This document shows positions 1 through 15,826 of a stretch of DNA of 64,000 nt, piece by piece. Every line of letters begins with the position of its first letter. The first letter of the stretch is position 1. This stretch comes from Rotaria socialis (Eukaryota; Rotifera; Eurotatoria; Philodinida; Philodinidae), in the NCBI GenBank assembly GCA_905331475.1, contig CAJNYU010000011.1, forward strand, positions 114,947-178,946. The letters run 5' to 3'. The notes beneath the pieces are model-generated. The model saw only the letters and a list, made by a program, of their open reading frames with translations. It did not search any database and was not told where the DNA came from. A program made the position numbers and the translations under genes.

Positions 1-64
1 ATTTTTATGTTTAAGAGAAAATTAGACTTATTGATAAATAGATCGAAAAATTCTTCCCAATTTC

Positions 65-3567
<3,503 letters not shown>

Positions 3568-3987
3568 TGTTACGCACGAAAAGTAACACTGATATACCCT
3601 TGTGTAAAAACCGAAACAAAGTTACGAATGAGCAGTTTTGCCCTTTATCACCACATGACAAATACACCAGCGTAAATTTTCTTTCTTTTTATTTACATTC
3701 AAGGCATCGCTTTTTGATTAGTCAATCGCGTTCGCTGTATAGTAAATATTGAAAGAAATTGCGCTAAACGTGTCGCTAACTGTCTTTAACGGGTTATAAT
3801 TATTATGAGCTAAGCTCGATTAACGCATTAGTTGCGTATCTCTAATTTATACACATAGTCACATCCTCTTCCATTGCTAAAGGAGCTTTGCATTATTTTC
3901 TTCAGGTTTTCTAAATCTGTAATAGAGAGTGAAGAATCAAAAAAATTTATTTAGTATTTTCTTCGCAAATAGGTGTGTCTCTGAGAA

Positions 3988-5412
3988 TTAGAACATTTTT
4001 TCATAAACGTCGATCGATGGAATAAACCAATAATTTCCAGTAATTGGTGTTGAAAAATCCATAATTCGATCATAAATTCCATCGTCCATTCCAATCATAC
4101 TATTGAGTTGTCTTTCATGTTTATTTGGATTCGAAGCATATGAAATAAAAAATAGCCCATGCTCTTTCATACCTCCATAAGGTAAAGATTGTCTAACTAC
4201 TTTGATATCCACACCATTCTCTTTTAGATCCGTTCGTGATATATGAGATGTGCTAATTTTTGGTCTGATCTTTTTACTTTCTTCTCCTTTCGTTCGTCCG
4301 ATTACATTCTCTTGTTCTGCTTGTGATAGCCTAAAAAAATATAAATTTTGATTCAATATAAAATTGCCATACATTGTCAATATACCGAGCCCATTGATTA
4401 AGATTATGCTTCCATTTTTGTGTTAATGCAAATGATCCTCCAATATGAATCGGAACATCGTCTCCCTCACAGATAAGTGCAGCTTTAGCCTAAAGCAGAA
4501 AGTTGCAAATAATACAATATTTAAATCTACTTGAAAGTATACTCTGAGTTCATCTCCCTTTGGATTTTCGTTGCCATCTTCGAAACCCGTAAGATCTTGA
4601 GATAATCCATTTGTTTGTGAGCTCATATATGAAAAGCCAAATGTTTCATCCAATTCAATAATACAATCATCAGGAATAGATTGACAAAATTGTTGACCCA
4701 ATTCAAAACAAAGATCTTTTCGATCACTTCTAATATGAAGCATTAAGTCACCTCCTAAAATTTTCCAATATCAAACAAAATCATGAATATTCAAGTTACC
4801 TGTACATGGCATCGTTTTTCCAGTCGAACTATTTTTCTCTTGAAATTCTATAAAAACTTTCGGAAACGAAATATCTGCTCGTGCAAGCCATTCTTGAGTT
4901 TTAGAATACCCAATACCTAATGTTGCCTCTAGTCTGCAACCTGGATGTAATTGGCTAAGTGATTCCTTTATTTGAGGTAATTTTCGGCATGCTTCTCTAA
5001 TATCATTATCATATTCATTGGTCAGATGAACTAAATTGATATTAAGAAAAAATCAACTCTCTTCGCAAAGCTTGACATACATACGGATGATGTAAAGTCC
5101 GTGCTCATATGGATTGAACGGTGTTAAAATTCCAGTTTGGCAATGGTAAATATTTGAAATCGCAGCACTTTGCTTTTGAATATCTTTCGCTATTCGTAAA
5201 TCCTTGGCTGGGGAACTTTTGTGATGACCTTCTACAGAAAAATTTTATCAGAAAGAAATTATGCGAGATCAATGATGAAATACTCGAACAAGTTTAGTTA
5301 TTCAGAAAATTAGTGATTTATATCATAGAAATTTTTGCTTACCGTTTATCGGTTCGATTGACTTTGTCAATGCTTTTTTCTTTAGTTTGTCGAAATAGCT
5401 TGTTTCATTCAT
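3988..5412 (-). CDS. DyP-type heme peroxidase (6 exons)
   Basis: Dye-decolorizing peroxidases use heme and hydrogen peroxide to oxidise phenolic and other substrates; they are mainly bacterial and fungal. Exons 5412-5343, 5231-5085, 5030-4800, 4754-4543, 4489-4386 and 4330-3988 join in frame to 368 aa, close to the usual 300-370 for this family. The family signature GFEDGNENP holds the distal catalytic Asp (GxxDG). SHISRTD supplies the likely proximal heme His, and VVRQSLPYG the distal Arg. The C-terminal half (EQENVIGRTKGEE, EHGLFFISYASNP, DRIMDFSTPITGNYWFIPS) follows bacterial DyP proteins closely. No signal peptide is seen at MNETSYFDKLKKK, so it is probably intracellular. It lies between aconitase and MED26 on the same strand and has host-like introns, so it is a resident gene rather than contamination. 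Bacterial or fungal ancestry is inference. Confidence 0.93.
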
Positions 5413-6020
5413 TTCTGAAATTTTTTGATCTCTATGAATACATTCTTGATTTTTTCATCTTTATAATTCTGTGTTGTTTGTTATGTCATACCCATCAATT
5501 GAAAAAAAAGAATAAATAAAGGTAGTAATGACGCGCTGCTTAATGTCCTTTGTACTGAAGGTAATGATAAGATTTATTTTCAAGTGTTCTTTATATTTCG
5601 TTTTTCGACGAATCGAATCAACAACAAGATAAGAAATGTGGCACGTTTTTTTTTAATGAAAAACTATAGAAACCAAACACTGCCGACCTAGCATGAATTT
5701 CTTTTTCCGCAGTTAAATATGCAAATATGTTCCAAGTTTCGTCTATTGTCCCAAGAAGGGTGTGGGCGATTGATAATATCGTCTACTTCCACATTTATCA
5801 TCGAATAATCGAAAGAAAAAAGAAAGAGTACATTTTATCATTTTATATTTATCAAGACATTATCCTCTTTGCTGTTTTTTTTAAATAAAATAAGCAAAGA
5901 AACATGCACATAGGTACACGAAGAGAAAAACGAAACAACTGTTGAAACACCAATTTGTTTTTTTTTCCTTTAAATTTTTGAAATATATCAAGAAACAAAA
6001 GTGAGTGAACAAAAAGAAAT
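5413..6020. other. Intergenic, DyP start to MED26 3' end
   Basis: About 600 AT-rich bases between the start of the peroxidase gene and the stop of the MED26-like gene, both on the minus strand. It should hold the peroxidase promoter and the MED26 3' UTR. I see no further ORF, RNA gene or repeat beyond A/T runs. Confidence 0.6.
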
Positions 6021-8042
6021 TTACATGTCCATGATGGGATTTTGTACGACTAGTTCATCAAGTACCAGATCAAATTCAAGTGGACAATCAATAAATGGTA
6101 AAGCAATAAGATCAAATGGTAGAGTAAATTTTTCGACTTTAGTCATAGATGAATGTGTGGTTTCAATGGGTAAATTTAACTCATTACTCTGTTCTCGCGC
6201 ATAAACAAAGGCAAGTTGATCGATTGGTACTAATAATAAATCAGGTCTTGCTTCTAATTCTCGAGATTCATATTTAGCTATTATACGTCGACGATGATCT
6301 TCAACAAGATCAGCAACTTTATTGTATGATGCACACATAGTTGCTAGATCGGATGTAAATGTTGTTGACTGTTCAATATTTGATGGTTCACATAGTTGTT
6401 GATCATTATCACTGTCATCATCTTTTTTTTGCCGTTTCTTTTTTGGAACAATAGAAACAGTTAACGATGGCTCAGGAATGATTGTAGAAACAGGCCAAGA
6501 GCTTGTACTAATTATAGATGACGACGATGAGGATGATAATGGTGATATAGGTGAGCCTGCACTACTACCATTTTCCCAATTACTATTCGCAGGTATTAAC
6601 GTTGACGATGATCGATGAATAAGCGATTGAAGTTTCGATGATGAACCGGATTTAACAATAGGATTGTTGGGAGATGAAATTTTTCTTGAATATTGAATAG
6701 AACTAAAAATACGAAAGAAAAAAAACTATAGTTTCATATTTTTTCTATAAACGAGTTTAATACTATTGAAAAATTTCAATGAACATGATCTTGCTGTACT
6801 CAAGATATTCAATAGCCACTTACACAACATGAATATCGGTGCTTTTTTTCTACCTTACACTCTATACATTGATCATCAGCTAAGAATTATAGTAGACGTA
6901 TGTCACAACACAGTTAACACACTACCGAATGGATCATTTGATATAGGCAACTACTAGTCGTAAGACATGATGACCTCAATACTGTCATCTATCGAAGAGT
7001 TCCGATGTTTTATCGATTGAAATATCAATCATTTTGGACAGAAACCTAAGTGAATTTCTCATACTTTACTACACTATATTCTATGAAAAGAATTTGAAAG
7101 CGTTTCTTCGTTAGTTCAATAGTCTTGTGCCACTCATATGATCAAGTCAAGTACACGAAATCCTTCTCACTGATACAACAAATTATGAGACTTCAAACTG
7201 ACTTTGTATTCATATTAATCAAATCTCTTCCATGGTGTAAAGCTGAATAATCGATTTTAGCTGGTTCATTCAGACTTTCATCAATGATTCTCTTTTGTAA
7301 AATAGCATGAACAGTTGATGTTTCTGTTGACAGTACGTGTGGTTCATTTTTTTGCATTTCCATTAAAATTTGTTGTGTAGTTTTTAAACGCGGTAGGCTG
7401 CCATTTGTTTCAGTTAATAGAGCAGGTGAAATAGGCGTTGGTGTTTGAAGAACTTGAGTTTTCTTCCGTTTAGCATTCGTTCCACCATTGACTATATCTG
7501 AATCGGATTCATGTTTACGTTTCTTTACGGGAGAATTTAATTTAACTCTGAGTATGAGGCGAGGTTTTGTATCACCATTGGTTGGTGATAATGTATTCGA
7601 CGATACATCAGTTTGAGAAACATTCAATAGACCTTGCCAAGATCGAAGAAGTTTCTTTGCTCGTTGAGTTATTTCAATAATTAATTCTGGATATGTTTCA
7701 GTCGATGAAATAGTTTTTTTTCGTGCATCTAATTTTTGACGAATTGTATTTATCTCACGACCAAGACGTGTTGCCTGGAAAAGAAAAACAGAAAAACAAA
7801 ATTCCATTTATTTAACGGAAACTACAAACTTGTAATTGATCCTTTGTAATTTCCATTTTTTCTAATTGACAAATAATATCCAATACAGTTTCAGGCTTAA
7901 GAACCTAAAGAATATGTTTATTTAATGGTTAATGAAATTTTATTTAAAAAAAAAAAAAAAGTCATTTTACATTGTATTCACCATCGACAGCACACAACAA
8001 TTTATTTTTGAGCGTATCGAGTGATATCGAATCAGTTTGCAT
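6021..8042 (-). CDS. MED26: Mediator subunit 26-like protein (TFIIS N-terminal domain)
   Basis: Mediator bridges activators and RNA polymerase II, and MED26 recruits elongation factors through its TFIIS N-terminal (LW) domain. Exons 8042-7971, 7904-7830, 7774-7203 and 6702-6021 give 466 aa. Residues about 1-110 form the LW domain: KNKLLCAVDGEYN, then ETVLDIICQLEKMEITKDQL, ATRLGREINTIRQKLDARKK and ITQRAKKLLRSWQGLL. The order and the KKLLRSWQ ending are typical of MED26. The middle is low complexity with basic, NLS-like stretches (KKRKHESD, KRKKTQ, KKKRQKKDDD). The C-terminal about 110 residues (VADLVEDHRRRIIAKYESRE to PFIDCPLEFDLVLDELVVQ) look like the conserved Mediator-binding tail. The first exon starts at a clean ATG. 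An IWS1 or TFIIS alternative is less likely because TFIIS zinc-ribbon motifs are absent. Confidence 0.85.
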
Positions 8043-9500
8043 TGAATATTTTTTATTAATTAAAGAGAAAAAAAGTCAGGTTGGTAGTAACAATAAAAAC
8101 AAAAATCTTCATATCAATGTCTTTCAATATTTGAGTATATATACATGCTACAAAAAAATTTCATTGAAAAATAAAGCGAAACAAAATGAGCGAACGACTT
8201 TTTAGACAAAAGACAATACAATATACAATATGCAAAAACCTGAACTAGTTTATTCTGTTCTGTACTTGCCTCACTCGTTCGAAAAAAAATTCGTTAAGGT
8301 CATTCGTTATTTAATAATAACGAATCAAAATGAAGAAAATATGTCTCTAACACACCAGTACATACGACAGGTGCCGCTAAAACACAAGGTAGGAATTTCC
8401 TAGATATTATTGAACCGTGTTATATGATTAGGTACAGTGATAGTGAGTGCATATGAGAGGTGTTATGAGAAAGATTACAAATGCACTCATTTTTCTGCAT
8501 TAAACTAAAACAAAATGCTTCGTATTGCTGTTGTCAATATCTCTTAACTTGTGTTATGTACATATTGTATTTTATTTCTCTTGCATTATTCGTGTTCGTC
8601 GTATACATTACATGAAAAAACTACACTAATGAGTCTCGACAGAAAAAAAGTAATAAAACCAATTACGTCAAATTCAATGATATATAAAAAGCAGCGAACG
8701 CTTTATTCTCATGAAAACAAACCTGTTCAACAAGAAGTCAGAAATGAACGAAACAAGTAAAAATTGTCATCACTATCTTCATGTAAGACTGAGATCAGGA
8801 GCAAACAAAAAAAAGTTGATCCCATATACATATGCACTCATTGCTATTCTATTAAACTGTTGTTTTTTAAAGTATATCTACTAAAACACAATATTCGTGT
8901 TCAATATCATTAATTATGTGTGTCATATGTAATTTATCTACTCGCTGACTGATAAGATTAATTATTTGCAGCACTATTAAAAAGTCATATTATTGCCAGC
9001 ATACATGCATCTTATTAATATTAACATAATAAATCAATTTAACAGATATTCTATTGAGTATCTTAATTAACGTCAATAAAAGATTCGCTGCTTTCAAAAT
9101 AACAAGAACAAAGCTATTGTGACAATGAAATGTTCACTATTGACATTTTTTTCTCAGAAATTATCTGTTCCGATAGTTAAATCCTGACCGACTCTATCTT
9201 TAATTAGCGTATTTCTCATAAAAATTGCTTTTGCACTTAATTTTTTCTCTCGCTTGTAAGAAATATATCGACAGTCTTCACTATTATATTATTATATTAT
9301 TAGTCGTAAAAATAATTTTTTATGATTGGTTCAGATTTTGCCATTCACGTGCTCTCTTAACCTCTCTGACGATTTTTCTCCATGGTGTCACTGACATCCC
9401 GTAAATAGCAAAACAGTCGTCATAGTTTCCATTAGTCTATCATTTTTCTGTTAGTTGAGTGTCAGTGTTTGCGTGTGCACCAACTGTCATAAAGAAAATC
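8043..9500. other. Divergent intergenic region
   Basis: About 1.45 kb between the MED26 start (minus) and the first roadblock gene (plus); both promoters must lie here. It is AT-rich with short homopolymer runs and a small TTA repeat near 9285-9302. No convincing ORF, RNA gene or mobile element is seen. Confidence 0.55.
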
Positions 9501-9938
9501 ATGTCTTCAACATCAACATTAGCATCGACTCAACAAGCTGAGATTGAAGAGACAATAAAACGAATTCAAACTCATAAAGGAGTCCAAGGTTTTATTTTAA
9601 CAAGCAATGATGGTATTTTACTATGAAATTTTACTAAAACGAAAAAAGTATTTTCTTGTTTTTGTTGCTAATAAACAGGTAGTTTTGTTCGTTCAACTAT
9701 TGATAATTCAACAACAATGTCATTGACAAGTCTCATCCGAACACTTTCGGATAAAGCGAAAAGTTGTGTTCGAGATTTAGATCCACAAAATGATTTAACA
9801 TTTTTACGTATTCGTACGAAAAAACAAGAAATTCTTGTTGCACCTGGTAAAATCATTAAAAAATAGATAAAATTTATCTTCTTCTATTTAGATAAAGATT
9901 ATTTGACCATTGTTTTACAAGCTCACGAACAATCATAA
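9501..9938 (+). CDS. DYNLRB: Dynein light chain roadblock-type, copy 1
   Basis: Roadblock/LC7 light chains are dimeric components of cytoplasmic and axonemal dynein that bind the intermediate chains. Exons 9501-9612, 9679-9846 and 9892-9938 encode 108 aa, slightly longer than the usual 96-100 because of a Ser/Thr-rich N-terminus ([12 protein letters not shown]). The body is classic: [20 protein letters not shown], then [48 protein letters not shown] and TIVLQ. The first intron splits the Gly codon after TSND, and the second splits the Asp codon after VAP. A paralogue follows about 150 bases downstream with the same two intron positions. Confidence 0.96.
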
Positions 9939-10084
9939 ACTTTTATATCTTTTTTTCTTAATTTTCGCCTTATTTTGCCGTCCGTCTGTTTTTTTTTCAA
10001 AAATGATGATTATAATCTCATAAATAATGACTCAATTTATACACGAGTTTTTCATTTTTTTCTAGATTTGAATTTTTATTTCAA

Positions 10085-10554
10085 ATGACACAGGTTCTGA
10101 AAAAATTATTTTAAAAATTCATATATCTTTTTCATATTTCAGGCAGAGGTTGATGATACATTAAAACGAATTCAAGAACACAAAGGTGTTCAAGGTTATT
10201 TAATTATTAATAATGATGGTAAGTTTAAGACTAAAATAAAATCATTGAAATTCATTGATTTGTGTATTTTTCTTTAGGTATTCCAATTCGTTCAAATTTG
10301 GACGCATCATTAACTCAACAATATGCAGCACTAATAAAATCTTTGTCTGATAAAGCTCGTTCGACCATTCGCGAAATCGATCCATCAAATGAACTTGTCT
10401 TTTTTCGTATGCGTACAAAAAAACATGAAATTCTTGTTGCTCCTGGTGCGTACATAAAACGAAAAATCTCGATTATTTATGTTCACCAATTTTTTTTATT
10501 CGTTTAGAAAAAGAATACACAATGATCGTCTTACAAGCAACTGATGTTCAATAG
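10085..10554 (+). CDS. DYNLRB: Dynein light chain roadblock-type, copy 2
   Basis: This is a tandem duplicate of the preceding gene. Exons 10085-10093 (ATGACACAG, a 9-base coding exon), 10143-10218, 10278-10445 and 10508-10554 give 99 aa. The body reads [75 protein letters not shown] and [15 protein letters not shown]. The last two introns match copy 1 in position and phase, while the first is unique to this copy. The micro-exon start is supported by frame, by a GT donor directly after CAG, and by alignment (TQ-AEVDD here against QQ-AEIEE in copy 1). It shares strand and close spacing with copy 1, and may be separately transcribed. Confidence 0.9.
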
Positions 10555-11258
10555 CTTTTTTCTTTTATGTTCATATCTAGGCGTCGATCTGTCGCTCAGT
10601 TTTATTTCCATAATAAATATAAAACGAACGAAAGACTATCTTGATAAAAAATTAATTTTTATTCTATCAGTTATAATTAAACTAGACCATTATATTCATG
10701 CTGATTATGTTAATTCTCTAATGCTTTGGATATGAATTCTCAATATCTTGCTAATCTTAATAAATCGCTTTATTTATTGTGACGAATTCGCAATGAGCCG
10801 CTGACCGTATTATCTTATATAGTGCAATCTGTCTCAACGGACTTTTTACACGAAAATTAATCATTCAGATGGCTGTTCGAAATATCTTGTTAATGATTAG
10901 TTACGTTCAAGTAGTAAAGCATTTTTTTTCTTTTTTCTCAATTAATCACTTGTATTTTACCTTTGATTTCTATACTTTTCTCTATGATTAATATCATAAA
11001 ATACTTATTTTATTACCTAAATCAACAGTAACAAATATAATTTCTTCGCGCGTGTTAAATCATTTGCATAGCTTTATTGATCTGAATGAATCTAGTGCAT
11101 TATCATTCGTTTTTATGTCAAGCTATAAAAAGAAGTGAAGAACAAAATAAACAAACGATGCAAGCAATGATGCGTGCATTGCATAATAGTCACTTAACCA
11201 AATATATCATCAACACAATATTTTGCTACCTTGAGAGAAAAAATACAGAAACTAAATA
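10555..11258. other. Intergenic, roadblock to PDZ gene
   Basis: About 700 AT-rich bases containing the 3' UTR of the second roadblock gene (AATAAA-like tracts near 10611 and 10759) and presumably the promoter and 5' UTR of the PDZ gene. No ORF or repeat worth naming is seen. Confidence 0.55.
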
Positions 11259-12919
11259 ATGGAACCATCAGAATATACAGTTGTTCTTCATAAACGCTCC
11301 GATCAACAAAGTTTTGGTTTATATATCGGTGAGGATTATCCTTTTGGTGTTTATATAATTACAATAGAACCTCATTCACCAGCAGCAGAGGCTAATGTAC
11401 ATGCAGGTGATCGTATTATTTCTGTCAATGGACAAATGGTATCAAAAATGTCAACGAATCCAAAAGAAACGGTATCAAATATAGCAAAAAGAGCTCAACG
11501 TTTAACATTGTCTATTCAATCGTCGAATATATATGATTTAATTGATAAACCATCAATGATTGATTTTAATAATAATAAAACTACTACTACTACTACTAAT
11601 AATAATAATAATAATAAATATCGATATGATGCACCAACGCAAAGTCATGGTCTTGATCAAAATCTTGAAAAGTATAGAGTTTACTTTTAATTATTTATAA
11701 AATTTATCTTGATATTTATTCAGCTATATTAAATCACTGTTTTCTGCAGAAAATTTACAAATTGTTCGTGCACCCTCAGGGAATCCCTATGAATTTGTAT
11801 TACTATCTGATCGAAACTCATTTCAACCTACTCTTCGTAACACAGACCGACACAATGAAACAAAAGAAAAAATTCAAACACCAATAGACCAGAAACCAAA
11901 AGAAAAAATTCAAACACCAATAGACCAGAAACCAAAAGAAAAAATTCAAACACCAATAGACCAGAAACCAAAAGAAAACATTCAAACACCAACAGACCAG
12001 AAACCAAAAGAAAACATTCAAACACCAATAGACCAGAAACCACAAGAAAACATTCAAACACCACCTCAACAGCAAGTTACCCCTAGTAGAGGTTTATCTA
12101 ATTTAATTCTACGCAATCCACTAGCAGCAAACGCCAACGAACCTAGTAATTCTCCAACAACCAATTCTTTACCAATTACTCCGCCTATAATAAAAAATCC
12201 AGAGCCTGGTCCAGGGGAAACAGGTTTGTTTAAAATTTATTTTGTTAATTTATGAATTCATCTTCTTAATAGCTAAAGTTAATCGAGTGAGTTTTCTTGG
12301 AAATCAATCAGGACCAGAATTTTCTCAACAGCAACAACCCGGGTCAGTGTATCCTCAACAACAACAACCAAGGACAGTGACACTTAACAGACAAGCAGGA
12401 CCTACAGATCCTAGCGAACCAGGACCAGTGTATCGTCAACAACAACAACCAAGGCCAGTGGCACCTAACAGACAAGCAGGACCTACAGATCCTAGCGAAC
12501 AACCACCATTGACAAATACTCCATGGCTACGCGAAATACATTTGAAGCGTGCACCGAACTTGAACTCTTTTGGTTTTGATGTAAAATATAATCATATGTA
12601 CTATCTTGTTACCGCTATCGAACCTAATAGTCCAGCTGCACAATCTGGCCTTCAAAAAAATGATGTTATACAAAAAGTAAATAATCAACCAGTAGAAAAC
12701 ATGTCTCATACAACTTTCCTTGATATTATGAGCATGAACAAAGAAGCTACTTTATTGGTTCAAATACTTGATGATTATTTGCTAAGGAATCCTGCAACAC
12801 AACGCCCCATAAGTACTGTATCAACAACGACTACAAATGGTGACAATAATAAATCTAAAGGAGATCAACGAAAAAGTGTTTTATCTAGAGCATTGAGCAA
12901 GTTTAAGAATCGTGAATGA
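11259..12919 (+). CDS. Two-PDZ-domain scaffold protein with internal repeat
   Basis: Exons 11259-11671, 11724-12223 and 12273-12919 encode 519 aa. PDZ1 covers about residues 5-90: YTVVLHKRSDQQSFGLYIGE with the carboxylate-binding loop, then HSPAAEANVHAGDRIISVNG. PDZ2 is C-terminal: EIHLKRAPNLNSFGFDV, IEPNSPAAQSGLQKNDVIQK, VNNQPVENMSH. The linker is low complexity: Thr/Asn runs, a tandem 12-residue repeat (KEKIQTPIDQKP) and QQQQP repeats. The order PDZ, linker, PDZ, basic tail (ALSKFKNRE) resembles NHERF-type scaffolds, but I cannot assign an orthologue and no ERM-binding motif is certain. The exon 1 donor (GAAAA, GT) joins the CAG acceptor at 11723 in frame; using the later CAG at 11750 brings in stops. 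Confidence 0.85.
11866..12066 (+). repeat. 36-bp coding tandem repeat (KEKIQTPIDQKP)
   Basis: There are about five and a half copies of a 36-base unit in frame within the PDZ gene's linker. Each encodes KE(K/N)IQTP(I/T)DQKP and differs from the others by only one or two bases. The near identity implies recent expansion or homogenisation. An open frame on the opposite strand here is only a mirror of this repeat. Confidence 0.95.
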
Positions 12920-13292
12920 AGTTCAGTTTAACTTCAAGTAGTTTGAGAACAAGAAAAAATTATTTAATGATACACATATATGAAGAAATATATTTTGTAT
13001 GAAAGTTCACGAAAGATTTTCAATAAATATTTACAATGGCAAAAAGAAATCCATATAAAAATTTCGCAAGCTTCTATATTATTATTCAAAATATTGTATC
13101 ACTGCAATGGTGAACAAGTTATTCATACTTATTTGACAACGAAAATAACTGAATAACATTGATAGGTACGACGTCCGAGCCATTGATATTAGTGATACTT
13201 ACTGTACATAGTTTCTATGAAATAAATAAAACTCATACTATAATAATATCAAAGTCTAGATAGATCATTAATTTTCTTGATTAAAAATTTAC
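12920..13292. other. Convergent 3' region
   Basis: About 370 AT-rich bases between the 3' ends of the PDZ gene (plus) and the Cys-loop receptor gene (minus). Polyadenylation-like AATAAA occurs at 13021 and again near 13221. No other feature is seen. Confidence 0.55.
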
Positions 13293-14430
13293 TCAATGTT
13301 TATGTTTATAATCACACTCATTAAAAACACCTTGATTAAGATTATTTAAATCGATTGTTGAAATAACATTTGGAGTTCTTTGTGCTAATATAATTATAGT
13401 ACCAGTTAGTGATGCAGTAGTAAAAATAATCAATAGAATACGATCGAATACTAAAGCAACATGTTGCCAATCATGAGCATTCTAAATAAATCGAAATAAA
13501 ATTTGAAAATAATGATTTATCAATTTTCTACTTTGTTTCTTGTTACAGTTCGATTAAATTTTGTAAAAATTAATTCAAGTTCACCTAAATGAAGTATTTT
13601 TTCTAACATAATTGAAAAAATACTATCAAACGTATTATCTCGTGGTATTTTCATGAGAATTTTTGTTTTATTTTGTCTTGTTTTCTTAATTTCATGTTGT
13701 TTTGATGATGATATAAATAATAATGGTGATAAAACTTGAACAAATAAATGTTTCATCCATTTTGGCATTGATTTTTTATTATTTTGTTCTCGATAGTATA
13801 ATGCAAGAGTAATTATTGTATTAAATATTGATAGTGCTACTAGAACCATTATAAACAGTAAATATTTTCCTAGCAGAGGTACCATTATAGATGTTGATGG
13901 AATTAAGTCAGCGAGTAACGGGAAGAAAACTGTCAAGGCTAATTCAATACTGATACACAGGACAATTTTTTCGCCCGATTGACTCGGCAAGTAGAAGACA
14001 ATCAATGTTAATAATGATATACCAACACAAGGAATTATTAAATGAACAATATAAAATAATGTTTTACGCTTTAATACAAGTGCATAGGTGACATCATAAT
14101 AGGGTTGTAAACAGCAAGTATATCTTTTTTGATTACGTCTAGCTGGCGCACGAATAATTTCCCATTCACCGTTGGGATAATAATTACGAAAAAATATTCC
14201 TTGAGAACGATCATTATCAAGTGAATCGGCCATTTCAATGTTATCATAAACAATATGTGAGAGATTTAATTGGTTTCCATCGTGTCTATAGAAGAATTTT
14301 GTAGATATAAAAGAGATAGAAGAAAGAAAGAAAGATATTTTTACTTACGTCCATGAACCAAATTTAAGCGAACAGATTTGTTCATCTAAATATTTTTAAA
14401 GGTTGACATATTTTGATTTCAAGTAGTTCC

Positions 14431-14464
<34 letters not shown>

Positions 14465-15479
14465 ATTAATTTTGTTTCTGATGACGAAACGTACGATGTA
14501 CTCTACGACACTATTCAAATTCTTATATTTAAATTATTTTCTCAAGTAAATGGCCTAATTTTTTGTCTTTATTAGATTAATCATGACAGAATTTCTCCTT
14601 TGAAATAAAAATGAAATTCTATCATTTACTTACCAAATGGAAAATATTGAACATTAATAGGACAACTACTTTTAAATATCATCGGAGGTTCCCATATAAT
14701 AGCCCCCGATGGGTACACTGACGCTTTTGCTAATCACAAAGAGAATATTTCTTCAAATTAATCATAATGAAATAAAGCCCTACTCTTTAATTTTACTTGA
14801 TAGTCTCCATCAGCATTATTATACTTGAATATATAGAAAATAAAAGCATTGAAAAAAACTCACAATTACTTTTGTTAAACAAAACAAAAAACACATACCA
14901 AAGCAATATCAGGTAACCATAATTCTTCCGATGCAATATACATTATACAAATATTCTCATACATACTTGGATCCCATCTCAATCGATAATCAAACCATTC
15001 CTATTGATGCATTAATAAGAATGTATTTTCTTTCAAAATAAACATATCTTACATGTTTCAGCCATACATTTGTTGTCATAATTTGACTTTTTTCGTCCTC
15101 AAATTAGCAAAAATATTCCTAGTATTCACAGCTAATTACAATCAATATCAAATCTTACGACATCAATCAATTGAGTTACACTTAAACTAATTGCTACATT
15201 CAAAACATCCATTGCATTATACGCAGGACGAACCTATCAAAGGAAAGGTCAATCTAACTAGATCTTTTATTCTTCTTCTCCAATCAACATTTATTTACTC
15301 GTTTATCATAATTACGCATTAAATCTTCATATAATTTTTTTGCTAAATCACTTGCATGAATATTTTCGTCTGTAGATAAATTTTTTTTGTGAAAATACAA
15401 GCCTTTGAAATCATCGAAAAAAAAACCTACTTGCAATCAATATAAACATAACAAACCATATAGAGTAATTATTCATCAT
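13293..15479 (-). CDS. Nicotinic-type Cys-loop ligand-gated ion channel subunit
   Basis: This is a pentameric ligand-gated channel subunit of the plasma membrane. The gene starts at 15479 with a signal peptide ([16 protein letters not shown]) and runs through about ten small exons. Exon 2 carries the N-terminal helix region ([19 protein letters not shown]). Later exons give [19 protein letters not shown] and the Cys-loop [15 protein letters not shown] with exactly 13 residues between cysteines, followed by SLKFGSWT. Loop C holds vicinal cysteines ([14 protein letters not shown]), so this is an alpha-type subunit able to form an agonist site. M1 is [20 protein letters not shown] and M2 begins [17 protein letters not shown]3 and a long cytoplasmic loop follow, and M4 ([18 protein letters not shown]) is in the last exon near 13480-13293. 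The Glu before M2 fits cation selectivity. M2 has unusual residues (Glu at 8', Pro at 16'). Confidence 0.93.
14434..14461. repeat. (CT)n microsatellite
   Basis: A pure CT dinucleotide run lying in an intron of the Cys-loop receptor gene. Confidence 0.95.
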
Positions 15480-15826
15480 GTTTCTTTTTTTTCTTTGTTC
15501 GATGCTCTTCTATAGGCAGTGAAGTGTTTGTTAAGTGTTGAAAGCGGAAATGACTAGTGAACATGACATTTTGTGGACGTGCTTAAAAGCAGCAGAGTAC
15601 GATGTCCTTGATGATGAATTAGGAAAAATACAAGTAGTTATAGTCTTGATCAGAATTTGTTTTCTCTCTTCACATATCTTCTATATATAAAACAAGAAAG
15701 AAGCAAAAAAGAAAAACGAGACAGATTGCCAGATCATAAAAAGGCGAGAAAAACGAAAGAAAGAAGAGATGAACTCAAATGCAAAAGCACACATGCTAAC
15801 TACATAAAAAAGAAAGCAAAACGTTC

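Noticed and set aside
11818-12075. Minus-strand frame of repeated WFLVYWCLNVFF-like hydrophobic sequence
   Set aside because: It is the reverse complement of the in-frame tandem repeat in the PDZ gene, not a membrane protein.
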